Shown one piece after another: positions 1 through 6,937 of a stretch of DNA of 25,843 nucleotides. Made by a program: the position numbers and the translations under genes. The notes beneath the pieces were generated by a model, which did not search any database, was not told the DNA's origin, and was given only the letters and a program-made list of their open reading frames with translations. Each line of letters begins with the position of its first letter. Within the stretch, counting starts at the first letter, position 1. The DNA comes from a virus: positions 1-25,843 of IMG/VR virus record IMGVR_UViG_3300048586_000509. One strand, written 5' to 3'.

Positions 1-2
1 GC

Positions 3-224
3 GAGTGGGCTGCGCTGGTGGAACCAGGACGAGCGTGGGAGATTCGAATCGCAGACCTCTTCCCAGCCTCCGAAGTAGACGAGATGCAGGTCATGGCGTT
101 CGGCGAGCTGGTCTGTGACGGCGGCCTCGTGAAGTGCGGGGCTACCGTCACGAACTGGTATCAGCCAGGCATCCCGCCAGGCGTCGCCCCGGTCGTCAAC
201 AACGTCGAGTTCCAGTGTAGGTGA
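3..224 (+). CDS. C-terminal part of a probable structural/tail protein (partial)
   Basis: The reading frame is open to the left edge of the window and ends with TGA at 222-224, so this is most likely the last 73 codons of a gene that starts outside. A GTG at 18 could open a 68-residue version, but no ribosome binding site is visible before it. The visible part is mildly acidic, has two cysteines near the middle (around CDGGLVKC) and one at the C-terminus, and resembles no family I can name. It reads in the same direction as, and overlaps the start of, the large glycoside-hydrolase-like gene. A structural or tail-tip role is inferred only from this position upstream of a lysis-type cassette. 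Confidence 0.55.
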   Translation, partial: EWAALVEPGRAWEIRIADLFPASEVDEMQVMAFGELVCDGGLVKCGATVTNWYQPGIPPGVAPVVNNVEFQCR

Positions 225-1780
225 ACATGTTCGCATCAGAGCAGTGGTACGCTACGGCGGCCGAGACCATCGACACCCTCGTTCGTGAGGAGTTCCCGCG
301 CACGCGGCCGAACGGCCCCGACCGGGCGCTGTTCGGGATGCTGATGCATCACGCTCGCGAGAACGGGGCCGATGCGGATCGGCTGCGCCAGATCCTCCGC
401 GACTCGCCCGAGTACGCCGACAACCAGAAGCCGGCAGTCGACCCCGAGGTGCCGCCGCCCGTCCAGGAGCCCGGGCCGACCGGGCCGGTTGACCGTATTC
501 AGTACCCGGTCGTCGCGACGGCGCACGGCTGGATGGACGCGACCGGGTATCGGCCGATCATCCTCCAGTCGTTCTTCCCGGCGCTCTACTTCGAGAAGCA
601 CGACCCGGGCCGCGTCGACTATGTGCTGGGCCTGCTCCAGGCCGACGGCATCAACGGCATCCGAGGCTTCGGCTTCGTCGGCGGCGCGGTCGGCTGGGGC
701 CGACACCTCGGCGACGGCTGGCGTGACCGCGAAGTGCTGACCGTGCCGATGGTGCGGGGCAACGAGCGCCTCGCGGCCTGGCCCGATGCCAAGGACGTCG
801 TCATCCGCCTCGCGCGCAAGCTGGAGGCGCGTGGGATGGTTTGGGACCTCACGCAGGGCGACCTCCAGACGGTCGACGGTGACGAGGCCCTCGTGATGCA
901 GTTCATCGCGCAGTGGCTCAGCGAAGCGGGCCTCACGCACGTGCTCTGCCTCGCCGAGACCAACGAGGGCTGGCAGAACAGCCGGCGCGGGAACGACCCG
1001 GCGCACTTCGAGCGGCTCGTCAAGCCGCTGGCGCGGCTCGGGGTGCCCTGGGGCACCTCGGCGCACCCGCCCATCGACGGCCCCGGGTACAACCACGACC
1101 AGATGGAGAAGATGGCCGTCCCTGGCTCGGTCGCGTGCTATCACGTCACGAGCGGGACCGAGACCCAGGTGCGCCACACCTTCAACGTCCGGCATGACGG
1201 TGAGGGTATCGGGTTCCGTCGTGCCGTCGCCTCCACCGAGCATCGCGGCCCCGGGCCGGATGTCTCGTCGGGCGCCGTCAACGAGACCGGTTGGGTGGCC
1301 CTCGTGGGCGTGATGGCCGTGATGACCGGCCAGCTGTTCGTGCTCCACACGTCGCAGGGCGTTCGCGACCTGCCGACCGACCATGGCTGGGAAGCGTACC
1401 GGCCGTACGCCCAGCGTCTCACGGCGATGGCGCGGCACATTCCCCGGTCCAAGGTGGTCGGGATCGGCCACGGCGGCCGAGGTGGTGTCGGCCAGTACTC
1501 CATCTTCGCCTCGACGCGCGCCGACGGGGCCTTCGCAGGCGACAAGCCCGGGGTCTCGGGCGAGTTCCATCGCGCCGATAGCGCAGCCTACGCTGACGGA
1601 CAGGTTGCTGCGCTGCTGTATGGCGGGTCGGGTCATCGACGCATCAAGTGCGATGCCATCGAGGGCACCTTCTACGACACACACGGCAACGTGTACCTGT
1701 CTGGCCGTTGGCCCAACGGCGACGTCCTCGACCTCAGCGACCCGGGTGACGGGCTGCTTTTCGTCGGGCGTCGCGTCTAG
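221..1780 (+). CDS. TIM-barrel / glycoside-hydrolase-like phage protein
   Basis: This is a 519-residue soluble protein without a signal peptide. Residues about 1-70 look like a small helical N-terminal region, followed by a proline-rich linker (about 72-92). A large alpha/beta region follows, with several strand-like hydrophobic stretches that alternate with helices as in a TIM barrel. Around residues 243-250 the sequence LCLAETNEGWQ contains an Asn-Glu pair reminiscent of the acid/base glutamate of clan A glycosidases (GH5-like); this is a resemblance, not proof. The last ~100 residues are Gly-rich and beta-like. The start is uncertain: GTG 221 overlaps the previous stop (GTGA), and ATG 227 follows two codons later. 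It lies just before the holin-like gene, so it may be a tail fibre/tailspike with carbohydrate-degrading activity or a lytic enzyme. No classic endolysin is seen in the window. Confidence 0.6.
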   Translation: MNMFASEQWYATAAETIDTLVREEFPRTRPNGPDRALFGMLMHHARENGADADRLRQILRDSPEYADNQKPAVDPEVPPPVQEPGPTGPVDRIQYPVVATAHGWMDATGYRPIILQSFFPALYFEKHDPGRVDYVLGLLQADGINGIRGFGFVGGAVGWGRHLGDGWRDREVLTVPMVRGNERLAAWPDAKDVVIRLARKLEARGMVWDLTQGDLQTVDGDEALVMQFIAQWLSEAGLTHVLCLAETNEGWQNSRRGNDPAHFERLVKPLARLGVPWGTSAHPPIDGPGYNHDQMEKMAVPGSVACYHVTSGTETQVRHTFNVRHDGEGIGFRRAVASTEHRGPGPDVSSGAVNETGWVALVGVMAVMTGQLFVLHTSQGVRDLPTDHGWEAYRPYAQRLTAMARHIPRSKVVGIGHGGRGGVGQYSIFASTRADGAFAGDKPGVSGEFHRADSAAYADGQVAALLYGGSGHRRIKCDAIEGTFYDTHGNVYLSGRWPNGDVLDLSDPGDGLLFVGRRV

Positions 1781-1804
1781 TCCACTCGCAACAAGGAGAG
1801 TTCC

Positions 1805-2641
1805 ATGCTTGCTTTCTTCGCAAAGGAACCGCTGGCCGTGACGGCCACGGTCACGGCGCTGTTGATCGTCGGGGTCCAGTTCGGCCTGCCGATCACCGGC
1901 GACCAACAGGACGCGATTCGCAACTTGCTCAGCACGCTGCTCGGCCTCGCCGGGCTCTGGGTCGCCCGCAACAACGTCGCCGCGCCCCGCACGCTGGTCA
2001 AGGCCGGCACGACGCTCGACGAGGTGGCCGAGCTGGCCGGCGACTCCACGCGCGAGCTGCGGCCGGTGAAGGTCTCGGCCGGATGGGAGCCGCCCAAGGC
2101 CCGACCCTTGGGGTTCCCGCCGACCGCTGTACTGGTCGTCCTGGCCCTCGCGAGCCTCGCGGCGGCCTGCGGCGGCCGGTCGGTGACGACGACCCCGGAT
2201 CAGGCGGTCACGCGCCTCGCGACCTACGGGACGACGGCCGTGAACCTCGCGACCGAAGTCCAGACGTCGGTGACGGCGTTCGCGTCGCTCCAAGGCGGCC
2301 GCACGAAGGAAACCGATGCGGTCTCGACCCTGCTTCGTGACGAGGTGCTTCCAGCGGCGCGCACGCTGAACACCCGTCTGCAGCAGTACCACGCCATTCG
2401 CCAAGTAGGCGGCGCGGTCGATATCACCGACGTGAACAGCGTGACCGAGGCCCTGGAGAGCTACGAGAGTGCGATCAACGCCGTGCTCAAGTCCCCACTA
2501 CCCGAGGGCCTCGCCAAGGAGGTCGGGGTGACCGTCGGCGAGGTCACGCGCCTCATCCAATCCATCCGTCGACAGCTGGACCGCACTGCGACGGTCGGTG
2601 GCAACATTTCCCTGAGACTGGAGCCGAGCGTCCATGGCTGA
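1805..2641 (+). CDS. Holin-like membrane protein fused to a lipoprotein-like domain
   Basis: This 278-residue protein starts at ATG 1805 behind a strong AAGGAGAG site. Residues about 8-27 and 41-55 are hydrophobic and resemble short phage holins with two membrane segments. A linker follows, then a third hydrophobic stretch at about 107-120 ending in LASLAAAC, which looks like a signal-peptidase II lipobox with Cys as the lipidated residue. After this comes a mostly helical, Gln/Thr-rich region of ~150 residues ending in a likely amphipathic helix. A separate lipoprotein could be translated from an internal GTG (2066) in the same frame, which would make this a holin plus an embedded spanin-like or lipoprotein gene. 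The function is inferred from topology and position after the hydrolase-like gene. Confidence 0.55.
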   Translation: MLAFFAKEPLAVTATVTALLIVGVQFGLPITGDQQDAIRNLLSTLLGLAGLWVARNNVAAPRTLVKAGTTLDEVAELAGDSTRELRPVKVSAGWEPPKARPLGFPPTAVLVVLALASLAAACGGRSVTTTPDQAVTRLATYGTTAVNLATEVQTSVTAFASLQGGRTKETDAVSTLLRDEVLPAARTLNTRLQQYHAIRQVGGAVDITDVNSVTEALESYESAINAVLKSPLPEGLAKEVGVTVGEVTRLIQSIRRQLDRTATVGGNISLRLEPSVHG

Positions 2642-2927
2642 CCTGACCAAGATTCTCGAAGGCGTGCAGCGCACCGGGCAGATTGCCTCCGCTGCCAACG
2701 GCCTCGTCGGCCTCACCGGGGCGCTCGTCGCCTCGGTCGTCGGCGCGATCAACGAACTTCGCAAGCCCGACGGCGGCGAGAAGACGCCCGAGCAGATCGC
2801 GGCCGACCTCGAAGCGGCGGTCGCGAAGTTCGGCCCGGCGGTCGACCGGTTCCAGGCGGCGAACGACGCCTACTGGGAGCTCCCGGCCAAGGCCGAGGGC
2901 GAGACCGAAGCGTTCCGGCAGACGTAG
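2634..2927 (+). CDS. Small protein with one hydrophobic segment, lysis-cassette associated
   Basis: This is a 97-residue protein. Its ATG (2634) overlaps the 3' end of the holin-like gene by eight bases, with a GGAG about ten bases upstream, so the two are probably translationally coupled. Residues about 17-42 (IASAANGLVGLTGALVASVV) form a small-residue-rich hydrophobic helix that could span a membrane. The remainder is charged and helical, rich in Ala and Glu. I do not recognise a family. It could be a second holin, an antiholin or an accessory lysis protein. It is the last rightward gene before the convergent terminator. Confidence 0.6.
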   Translation: MADLTKILEGVQRTGQIASAANGLVGLTGALVASVVGAINELRKPDGGEKTPEQIAADLEAAVAKFGPAVDRFQAANDAYWELPAKAEGETEAFRQT

Positions 2928-2933
2928 CGCCGG

Positions 2934-2950
2934 CTCCGGAACGTCCGGAG
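2934..2950 (+). other. Short perfect hairpin after the last rightward gene
   Basis: CTCCGGA and TCCGGAG pair over seven bases around an ACG loop, just after the stop of the small hydrophobic protein. It is not followed by a T-run, so alone it is not a classic terminator. It may protect the 3' end or assist the stronger hairpin at 2959-2993. Confidence 0.5.
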
Positions 2951-3000
2951 AAAGAAACAGGGCGGGGCGCGGTCGTCGACCGTACCCCGCCCTTTGTCGT
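2951..3000. terminator. Bidirectional intrinsic terminator between convergent gene blocks
   Basis: AGGGCGGGG (2959-2967) pairs perfectly with CCCCGCCCT (2985-2993), and an inner GGTC/GACC stem (2971-2974/2978-2981) closes a three-base loop. On the plus strand TTTGTCGTT follows; on the minus strand GTTTCTTTC follows. It lies between the rightward lysis genes and the leftward array, so it should stop both. A further GCTCCG/CGGAGC hairpin sits at 3002-3020, next to the stop of the leftward gene. Confidence 0.75.
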
Positions 3001-3021
3001 TGCTCCGAGAGGCCCGGAGCC

Positions 3022-4722
3022 CTACTCGTAGCGGTCGATGATGACCCGGGTACGGAGCCCGCCGGCGAGGTCGAGGTCCAGTTCGACCCCACGCGGGTCG
3101 CCCGGCCCGGCGTGGATCAGCAGCCCGATGGCCTGCTGCACCTTCGGAATCACCCCGAGGGTGCCGCGCTTGCCGTGCGCCTCGATGACCGACCGGATGC
3201 CGTGGAACTCGGACTTCAGGAACTCCGGGAACAGCCCGATGCCGCTCCCGGGGCTGCGCCGGGTCTCGGTCGCGCCCTTCAGCACGAGGATGACACCCCG
3301 GCCGTGGTGCTCGCACCCCGGGGCCTCGCCGTTCCACATCCACGGCTTCGTGACGGCCGCCACGACCTCGACCGCCCGGTCAGGCATCAGGTCCAGCTCG
3401 GCCGCCGAGGTTCCGCCGTGCCACACGTACCAGGCGAACGGGTTGCGCCGCGCCTCGGTGTCCCACTGCAGGATCGGCGGCGCCGTCGGGTCCTGGGCCG
3501 TCGTGAGGAAGGCCACCGACCGGCGCCGACCCGAGGTCAGCACCGTGCGCATTGACCGTACGAACGGCAGCAGATCCTTCTGGAACTTCACCCAGGTCAT
3601 CGTACCCGGAAAGCTGTCCCTCAGCCCCACGACCCGAGCCCGAGGCTGCGCGGCGTCGAGCAGGTCGGCGAAGATCGGCGTGCTGGCCTGACCCGAGCGC
3701 CCCTCGCGCGCCTCGCGGGGCGTCCAGATCTTCTCGTGCACCTCGTCGAGCGTCGCGAGACGCCGCAACAGCGCGTTGCCGGCGCCGAGCTTCGCGAACA
3801 GGTCCTCAGCCTGCTTCACCGTGCCGGCGGCCGGCGGCGCCGTCGGCCGCTGATACTTCAGCGGGTTCAGCATCGCGTTGTACCGGCGGCGGATTTCGTC
3901 GGCCGAGACCCCGGCGGTGAGGTCGTCGAGCACCTTGCCGAACACCGAGCTGTTGATGTAGCACCAGCCGGCCGGCGCGACGGCCGCCGCGAGCCACACC
4001 AGGTTCATTCGGATCGCGGCCCGGGCGCCGTTGAAGCGCAGCCCGAGGTCGCGGAACCACTCGGCCCGCTGCTTGATCTTCTCGCCCCGGAACAACACGT
4101 CCAGCCGCGTGAGCAGGTAGGCCTGCTCGCGCACCTCGGGCGAGTACACCGCGAGGGCCTCGTACAGCATGTCGAACTCTTCGCGCGACTTCGCCGAGGC
4201 CTGATGCGGCGTCAGCGGGCGCGCTGCCGTGACCTGCCGCAGCATGCCCTTCGACGGCTTGAAGCACAAGTGCGACCAGATGCCCGTGCGCGCCGTGCCC
4301 CACTCGGTCTCGGTCGTGTAAAACACGCCACTCACGCTGGTGTGCGTCATCGCGACAGCCATGGCGTTGATCGCGCGCTGGACCGGCGTGCCGTGGGCCG
4401 CCGCAACGGTCTCGGCATTCCAGAACAGCGAGCGGGTCTCGCCGGTCGTCGGGTCGATGGTGACGAGGTTGCCGTACCGGCGGATGAAGGCGCGGCACGT
4501 GTTGCAGTTGTGATGCTGCCGGGCCTTCTTGGTCTTGAAGGCGCTGAGGTAGATGTCCCACAGCGTCTCGCCCTTGATGTTCGTCGTGAAGACGGGCGTG
4601 ATCGGGGCGGCGAGGTCGTGGAAGTGCCCGAGGAAGACGTTGTAACGGTCGTCGTCGAGGTTGCCGCCGGTGTTGTGTCCAGCCTTGACGGCCGGCTTGG
4701 AAGTGGTACCGCTCGTTCGCAT
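3022..4722 (-). CDS. Large early protein of unknown function
   Basis: This is a 566-residue soluble protein. The frame extends to a TTG at 4755, but ATG 4722 has a GAGAGG site at the right distance and is the preferred start. Near residues 70-85 it has a conserved-looking HHNCNTCRAFIRRYG motif with a CxxC pair that could bind zinc. The middle is helical. The C-terminal third has beta/helix patterns and a GCEHHGRG stretch of Cys/His residues. I do not recognise its family, and it shows no Walker, nuclease or polymerase motif. It is the last gene of the leftward transcription unit, has an elaborately structured leader (4757-4829), and follows a possible ssDNA-binding protein. A role in phage DNA metabolism is only a guess from position. 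Confidence 0.65.
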   Translation of the reverse strand: MRTSGTTSKPAVKAGHNTGGNLDDDRYNVFLGHFHDLAAPITPVFTTNIKGETLWDIYLSAFKTKKARQHHNCNTCRAFIRRYGNLVTIDPTTGETRSLFWNAETVAAAHGTPVQRAINAMAVAMTHTSVSGVFYTTETEWGTARTGIWSHLCFKPSKGMLRQVTAARPLTPHQASAKSREEFDMLYEALAVYSPEVREQAYLLTRLDVLFRGEKIKQRAEWFRDLGLRFNGARAAIRMNLVWLAAAVAPAGWCYINSSVFGKVLDDLTAGVSADEIRRRYNAMLNPLKYQRPTAPPAAGTVKQAEDLFAKLGAGNALLRRLATLDEVHEKIWTPREAREGRSGQASTPIFADLLDAAQPRARVVGLRDSFPGTMTWVKFQKDLLPFVRSMRTVLTSGRRRSVAFLTTAQDPTAPPILQWDTEARRNPFAWYVWHGGTSAAELDLMPDRAVEVVAAVTKPWMWNGEAPGCEHHGRGVILVLKGATETRRSPGSGIGLFPEFLKSEFHGIRSVIEAHGKRGTLGVIPKVQQAIGLLIHAGPGDPRGVELDLDLAGGLRTRVIIDRYE

Positions 4723-4756
4723 GTTCGCCTCTCGTGTCTTTCGCGTCGTGAACAAA

Positions 4757-4829
4757 TTGGGTGGGCCGGGTTCCTGGACGCTCCCCAGCGTTTCGATCCA
4801 GCGGTAGGATACCGCGCCGGCCCACCCAA
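4757..4829 (-). promoter_or_regulatory. Highly structured leader: long stem enclosing two hairpins
   Basis: TTGGGTGGGCCGG (4757-4769) and CCGGCCCACCCAA (4817-4829) form a perfect 13-bp stem. Inside are ACGCT-cccc-AGCGT (4778-4791) and GCGGTA-gga-TACCGC (4801-4815), giving a predicted three-way junction. Read on the minus strand it lies after the stop of the 259-residue gene and before the ribosome binding site of the 566-residue gene, and the outer stem is followed by AATTTGTT. It may be a terminator/attenuator, a processing site or a riboregulator. No known riboswitch class is recognised. Confidence 0.55.
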
Positions 4830-4835
4830 AGGGTA

Positions 4836-5615
4836 CTACATGGGCGGCGCGCCGCTCCCGTCCTCGGGGTTGGAGGCCATCGAGTCGTCGATGTCCTCGG
4901 CACCGTCACGCTCGAACTTGATCTCCTTGTCCTTCAGCGTCTCGGCGAGCTGCTTCAGGACGTGGAACTCTTCGCGGCTGACCCAGCCGGCCGAGGCCAC
5001 CTGGTAGACCGCGAACTTGCCGTGCTTGTTCTGGTCCATCCCGGTCGTCAGCGAGAACCTGCTGGCGAACAGCGGCTTGGGCCGGCGCAGCATCAGCAGC
5101 GTGTTGATCTGCTTGGCGACCTTCAGGCCCGTGCTCTTCAGCGAGAGCACCATGGTCTGGTCCATCACTGCCGTGATGTCCTCGGGCAGCGGCAGGCGCA
5201 CCGCGTAGAAGTCGTAGAACTTCGTGGCGACGGGAACCTCACCGTTCGGCCCGAACTGCGTGCGCGGGTCGTTCTCGGGGACGTTCATGTCCTTCACCCC
5301 GCCGCCGGCCTCGCGAGGGAAGAACTCGATGTAGCGCGGGCGGTCGGCGCGGACGATGGCGAACTCCAGCGGCCCCTTGCCGTAGATGTCGCCGGTGATC
5401 GTGTTGAACAGCTCGCCGACCTTGAGCGCCTCCAGGTACTTGGAGTGGCTCGGGTCCAGCTCGTGCGACATCTGCTGCGCCAGCCCGAGGCGCGGCATGT
5501 TGATGTCGTCGCGCCCGATATGGTCGGTGCCCGAGGCGTCGTTCTCGTCCTTGAGCCAGTCGGGAACGGCGGCGAGGGACTTGTCGGTGTTGGCGATTGC
5601 CTTGCTGTCTGCCAT
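4836..5615 (-). CDS. Conserved phage protein, possible ssDNA-binding protein
   Basis: This is a 259-residue soluble protein starting at ATG 5615 with a CGGGAG site. The N-terminal ~40 residues are polar. From about residue 38 it has the pattern MPRLGLAQQMSHEL followed by KVGELFNTITGDIYG, common at the start of a widespread phage early-protein family. A beta-rich middle and an acidic C-terminal tail (DGAEDIDDSMASNPEDGS) follow. An acidic, disordered tail is typical of single-stranded DNA-binding proteins, and the gene sits near helicase genes. That supports, but does not prove, an SSB-like role. Its leader carries competing GC-rich hairpins (5625-5657). Confidence 0.6.
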   Translation of the reverse strand: MADSKAIANTDKSLAAVPDWLKDENDASGTDHIGRDDINMPRLGLAQQMSHELDPSHSKYLEALKVGELFNTITGDIYGKGPLEFAIVRADRPRYIEFFPREAGGGVKDMNVPENDPRTQFGPNGEVPVATKFYDFYAVRLPLPEDITAVMDQTMVLSLKSTGLKVAKQINTLLMLRRPKPLFASRFSLTTGMDQNKHGKFAVYQVASAGWVSREEFHVLKQLAETLKDKEIKFERDGAEDIDDSMASNPEDGSGAPPM

Positions 5616-5624
5616 TTGCGGTCT

Positions 5625-5657
5625 CCCGGGTAGAAGCCCGGGGCGGTTGGCCCCGGG
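5625..5657 (-). promoter_or_regulatory. Competing hairpins overlapping a ribosome binding site
   Basis: CCCGGGGC (5637-5644) pairs with GCCCCGGG (5650-5657) around a five-base loop. Alternatively CCCGGG (5637-5642) can pair with CCCGGG (5625-5630), which abuts the GGGAG ribosome binding site of the gene starting at 5615. The two pairings exclude each other, so this leader could act as a translational switch. Only base pairing is seen; no regulator is known. Confidence 0.4.
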
Positions 5658-5690
5658 GTCAGCGCGACCCGTTGCGCGGTGATGACGTCT

Positions 5691-5696
5691 AGTTTA
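5691..5696 (-). promoter_or_regulatory. Possible -10 element TAAACT
   Basis: On the minus strand TAAACT lies in the gap upstream of the possible SSB gene, overlapping the TAA stop of the gene before it. The hexamer 17 bases upstream (GTACGA) is a poor -35. It is listed because the same TANACT form recurs in other gaps of this array. Confidence 0.25.
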
Positions 5697-5963
5697 ATCC
5701 CAAACGCGTGGGATCGTACGGGCCTCTTGCGCGAGGCCGCAGTGCTTGCAGCGACGGGTCTGGATCAGCGACCCGGAGCGCGGGGCGCGCTCCCAGTCTT
5801 CCCAGTTCCCGTACTCGTGCTCGCCGCCGGGCGACCTCGGGCACGGCTCGGGCGTCGCGTTCTCGGCCTCGCGCCGCGCCGTCCGCGCTCGGATGAGGTC
5901 GAGGACGACCAAGGCGATGAGTGTGAGGCAGAAGCCGAAGATGACGGAGTTCGCGTCGATCAT
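5694..5963 (-). CDS. Membrane-anchored small zinc-ribbon-like protein
   Basis: This is an 89-residue protein with one N-terminal membrane segment (about residues 7-25, FGFCLTLIALVVLDLI), a positively charged stop (RARTARRE) and a cytoplasmic region. The cytoplasmic region has a CPRSPGG cysteine and a CKHC pair near the C-terminus, suggesting a zinc-binding knuckle. ATG 5963 is chosen over ATG 5978 because AGGG lies six bases before it and it starts one base after the stop of the coiled-coil gene. The function is unknown. Confidence 0.6.
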   Translation of the reverse strand: MIDANSVIFGFCLTLIALVVLDLIRARTARREAENATPEPCPRSPGGEHEYGNWEDWERAPRSGSLIQTRRCKHCGLAQEARTIPRVWD

Positions 5964-5964
5964 G

Positions 5965-6372
5965 TCAGCCCTGCGCACTCTCGGCGGCGTCGATGGAGGT
6001 CTGAACGTCGAGGGTCTCGACCTCGCTGATCTGGTTCTCCAGGTCGGCGATCACCTTCTCCAGCGCCTCCACCTCGGCGCCGAACCCGAGATCGTCGAGC
6101 GTGCCGACAGCGTTCTCGGCCTCGTTGAGGGCCTCTTCGAGGTTCTCGATGGCCTCGTCGGCGGCCTCGCCCTTGGAGCCGCTCTGGAGGCTCTCGGGCA
6201 TGTTGTCCTTGTACTCCTGTTCGTCGTCGCGGGCGGTCTCCAGCTCACCCTTGGCCTGCTCGATGAGGTCTCGGCTCTCTTCGAGCGTGGAGGCGGCGTC
6301 TTCCAGCTTGCTCTTCGCTTCTTCGAGCTGGCTGATGGCGGACTTGATCTGCTGGCGGCGTGCGGCGTTCAT
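5965..6372 (-). CDS. Acidic coiled-coil phage protein
   Basis: This is a 135-residue protein that is very rich in Glu, Ala and Leu with heptad-like spacing. Two long helices (about 5-50 and 70-128) are separated by a YKDNMPESLQSGSKGE segment. Small proteins with this NMPE-LQ hinge are common in unrelated phages and are annotated as hypothetical. ATG 6372 follows an AAGGAG site at ideal distance; an upstream in-frame ATG at 6390 has none. It probably forms an antiparallel or oligomeric coiled coil. The partner is unknown. Confidence 0.7.
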   Translation of the reverse strand: MNAARRQQIKSAISQLEEAKSKLEDAASTLEESRDLIEQAKGELETARDDEQEYKDNMPESLQSGSKGEAADEAIENLEEALNEAENAVGTLDDLGFGAEVEALEKVIADLENQISEVETLDVQTSIDAAESAQG

Positions 6373-6403
6373 GGTCGCTCCTTCATTCACTACGGGTTGA
6401 GAG

Positions 6404-6937
6404 TTACGCGGACTTGCGGACGACGGGCTTGACCTTCACGAAGGCCTTCACCCCGGGCGGCGGGTCGAGCCCGTCCAACAGCCGCTGCTTGGTGATCGAG
6501 TTGGTGGTGGCCCAGGGCAACGACAGCTTGCGCTCCAGGTCCTGCTCCTTACACCACTCGCGGAAGACGTCGGCATCCGTGACCTGCGCATAGGGCTCGG
6601 CCTGGAGCGTGACGTTCTTGCCGTGCTCGGCCGAGTCGATACGCTCGACGCCTTCCTTCTCGAAGGCGGCCTGCATCAGCTGCGAGACCGCCTCCATTTC
6701 CAGGTTGAGCCGCTTTTCCTCCTCGCTCAGCTCATCCTTGGCCGAGTCGAGGTCGGCGTACATGTTGGCCAGGGCGGTCGAGGTGAGCGTGTCGTGCTGC
6801 TCGATGAGTGCGCGCTTCGCGGCCTCGACCTTCTCCTGGTAGGGTCCATCCTGCGGGGGGAGCGCCTTGAGATTCGGAAGAACCTGGGCGTACTTGCCCC
6901 GGTACCGATTTCGCGGCGCCCCAGACGTCTTGCTCAT
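6404..6937 (-). CDS. Conserved phage protein of unknown function, helicase neighbour
   Basis: This 177-residue protein starts at ATG 6937, overlapping the stop of the UvrD-like helicase (ATGA) behind AAGGAGAAGG, so it is translationally coupled to it. The N-terminus is basic (RNRYRGKY). Residues about 35-100 are a charged helical region (ALIEQHDTL, SEEEKRLNLEMEAV). The C-terminal half contains VFREWCKEQ and a final LLDGLDPPPGV motif. No catalytic signature is visible. The coupling suggests a helicase accessory or replication role, which is an inference. Confidence 0.65.
   Translation of the reverse strand: MSKTSGAPRNRYRGKYAQVLPNLKALPPQDGPYQEKVEAAKRALIEQHDTLTSTALANMYADLDSAKDELSEEEKRLNLEMEAVSQLMQAAFEKEGVERIDSAEHGKNVTLQAEPYAQVTDADVFREWCKEQDLERKLSLPWATTNSITKQRLLDGLDPPPGVKAFVKVKPVVRKSA

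Noticed and set aside
236-2404. A 722-codon leftward open frame opposite the hydrolase-like and holin-like genes
   Set aside because: It is an Arg-rich antisense shadow caused by high GC at third positions; the plus-strand genes have sensible proteins and ribosome binding sites.
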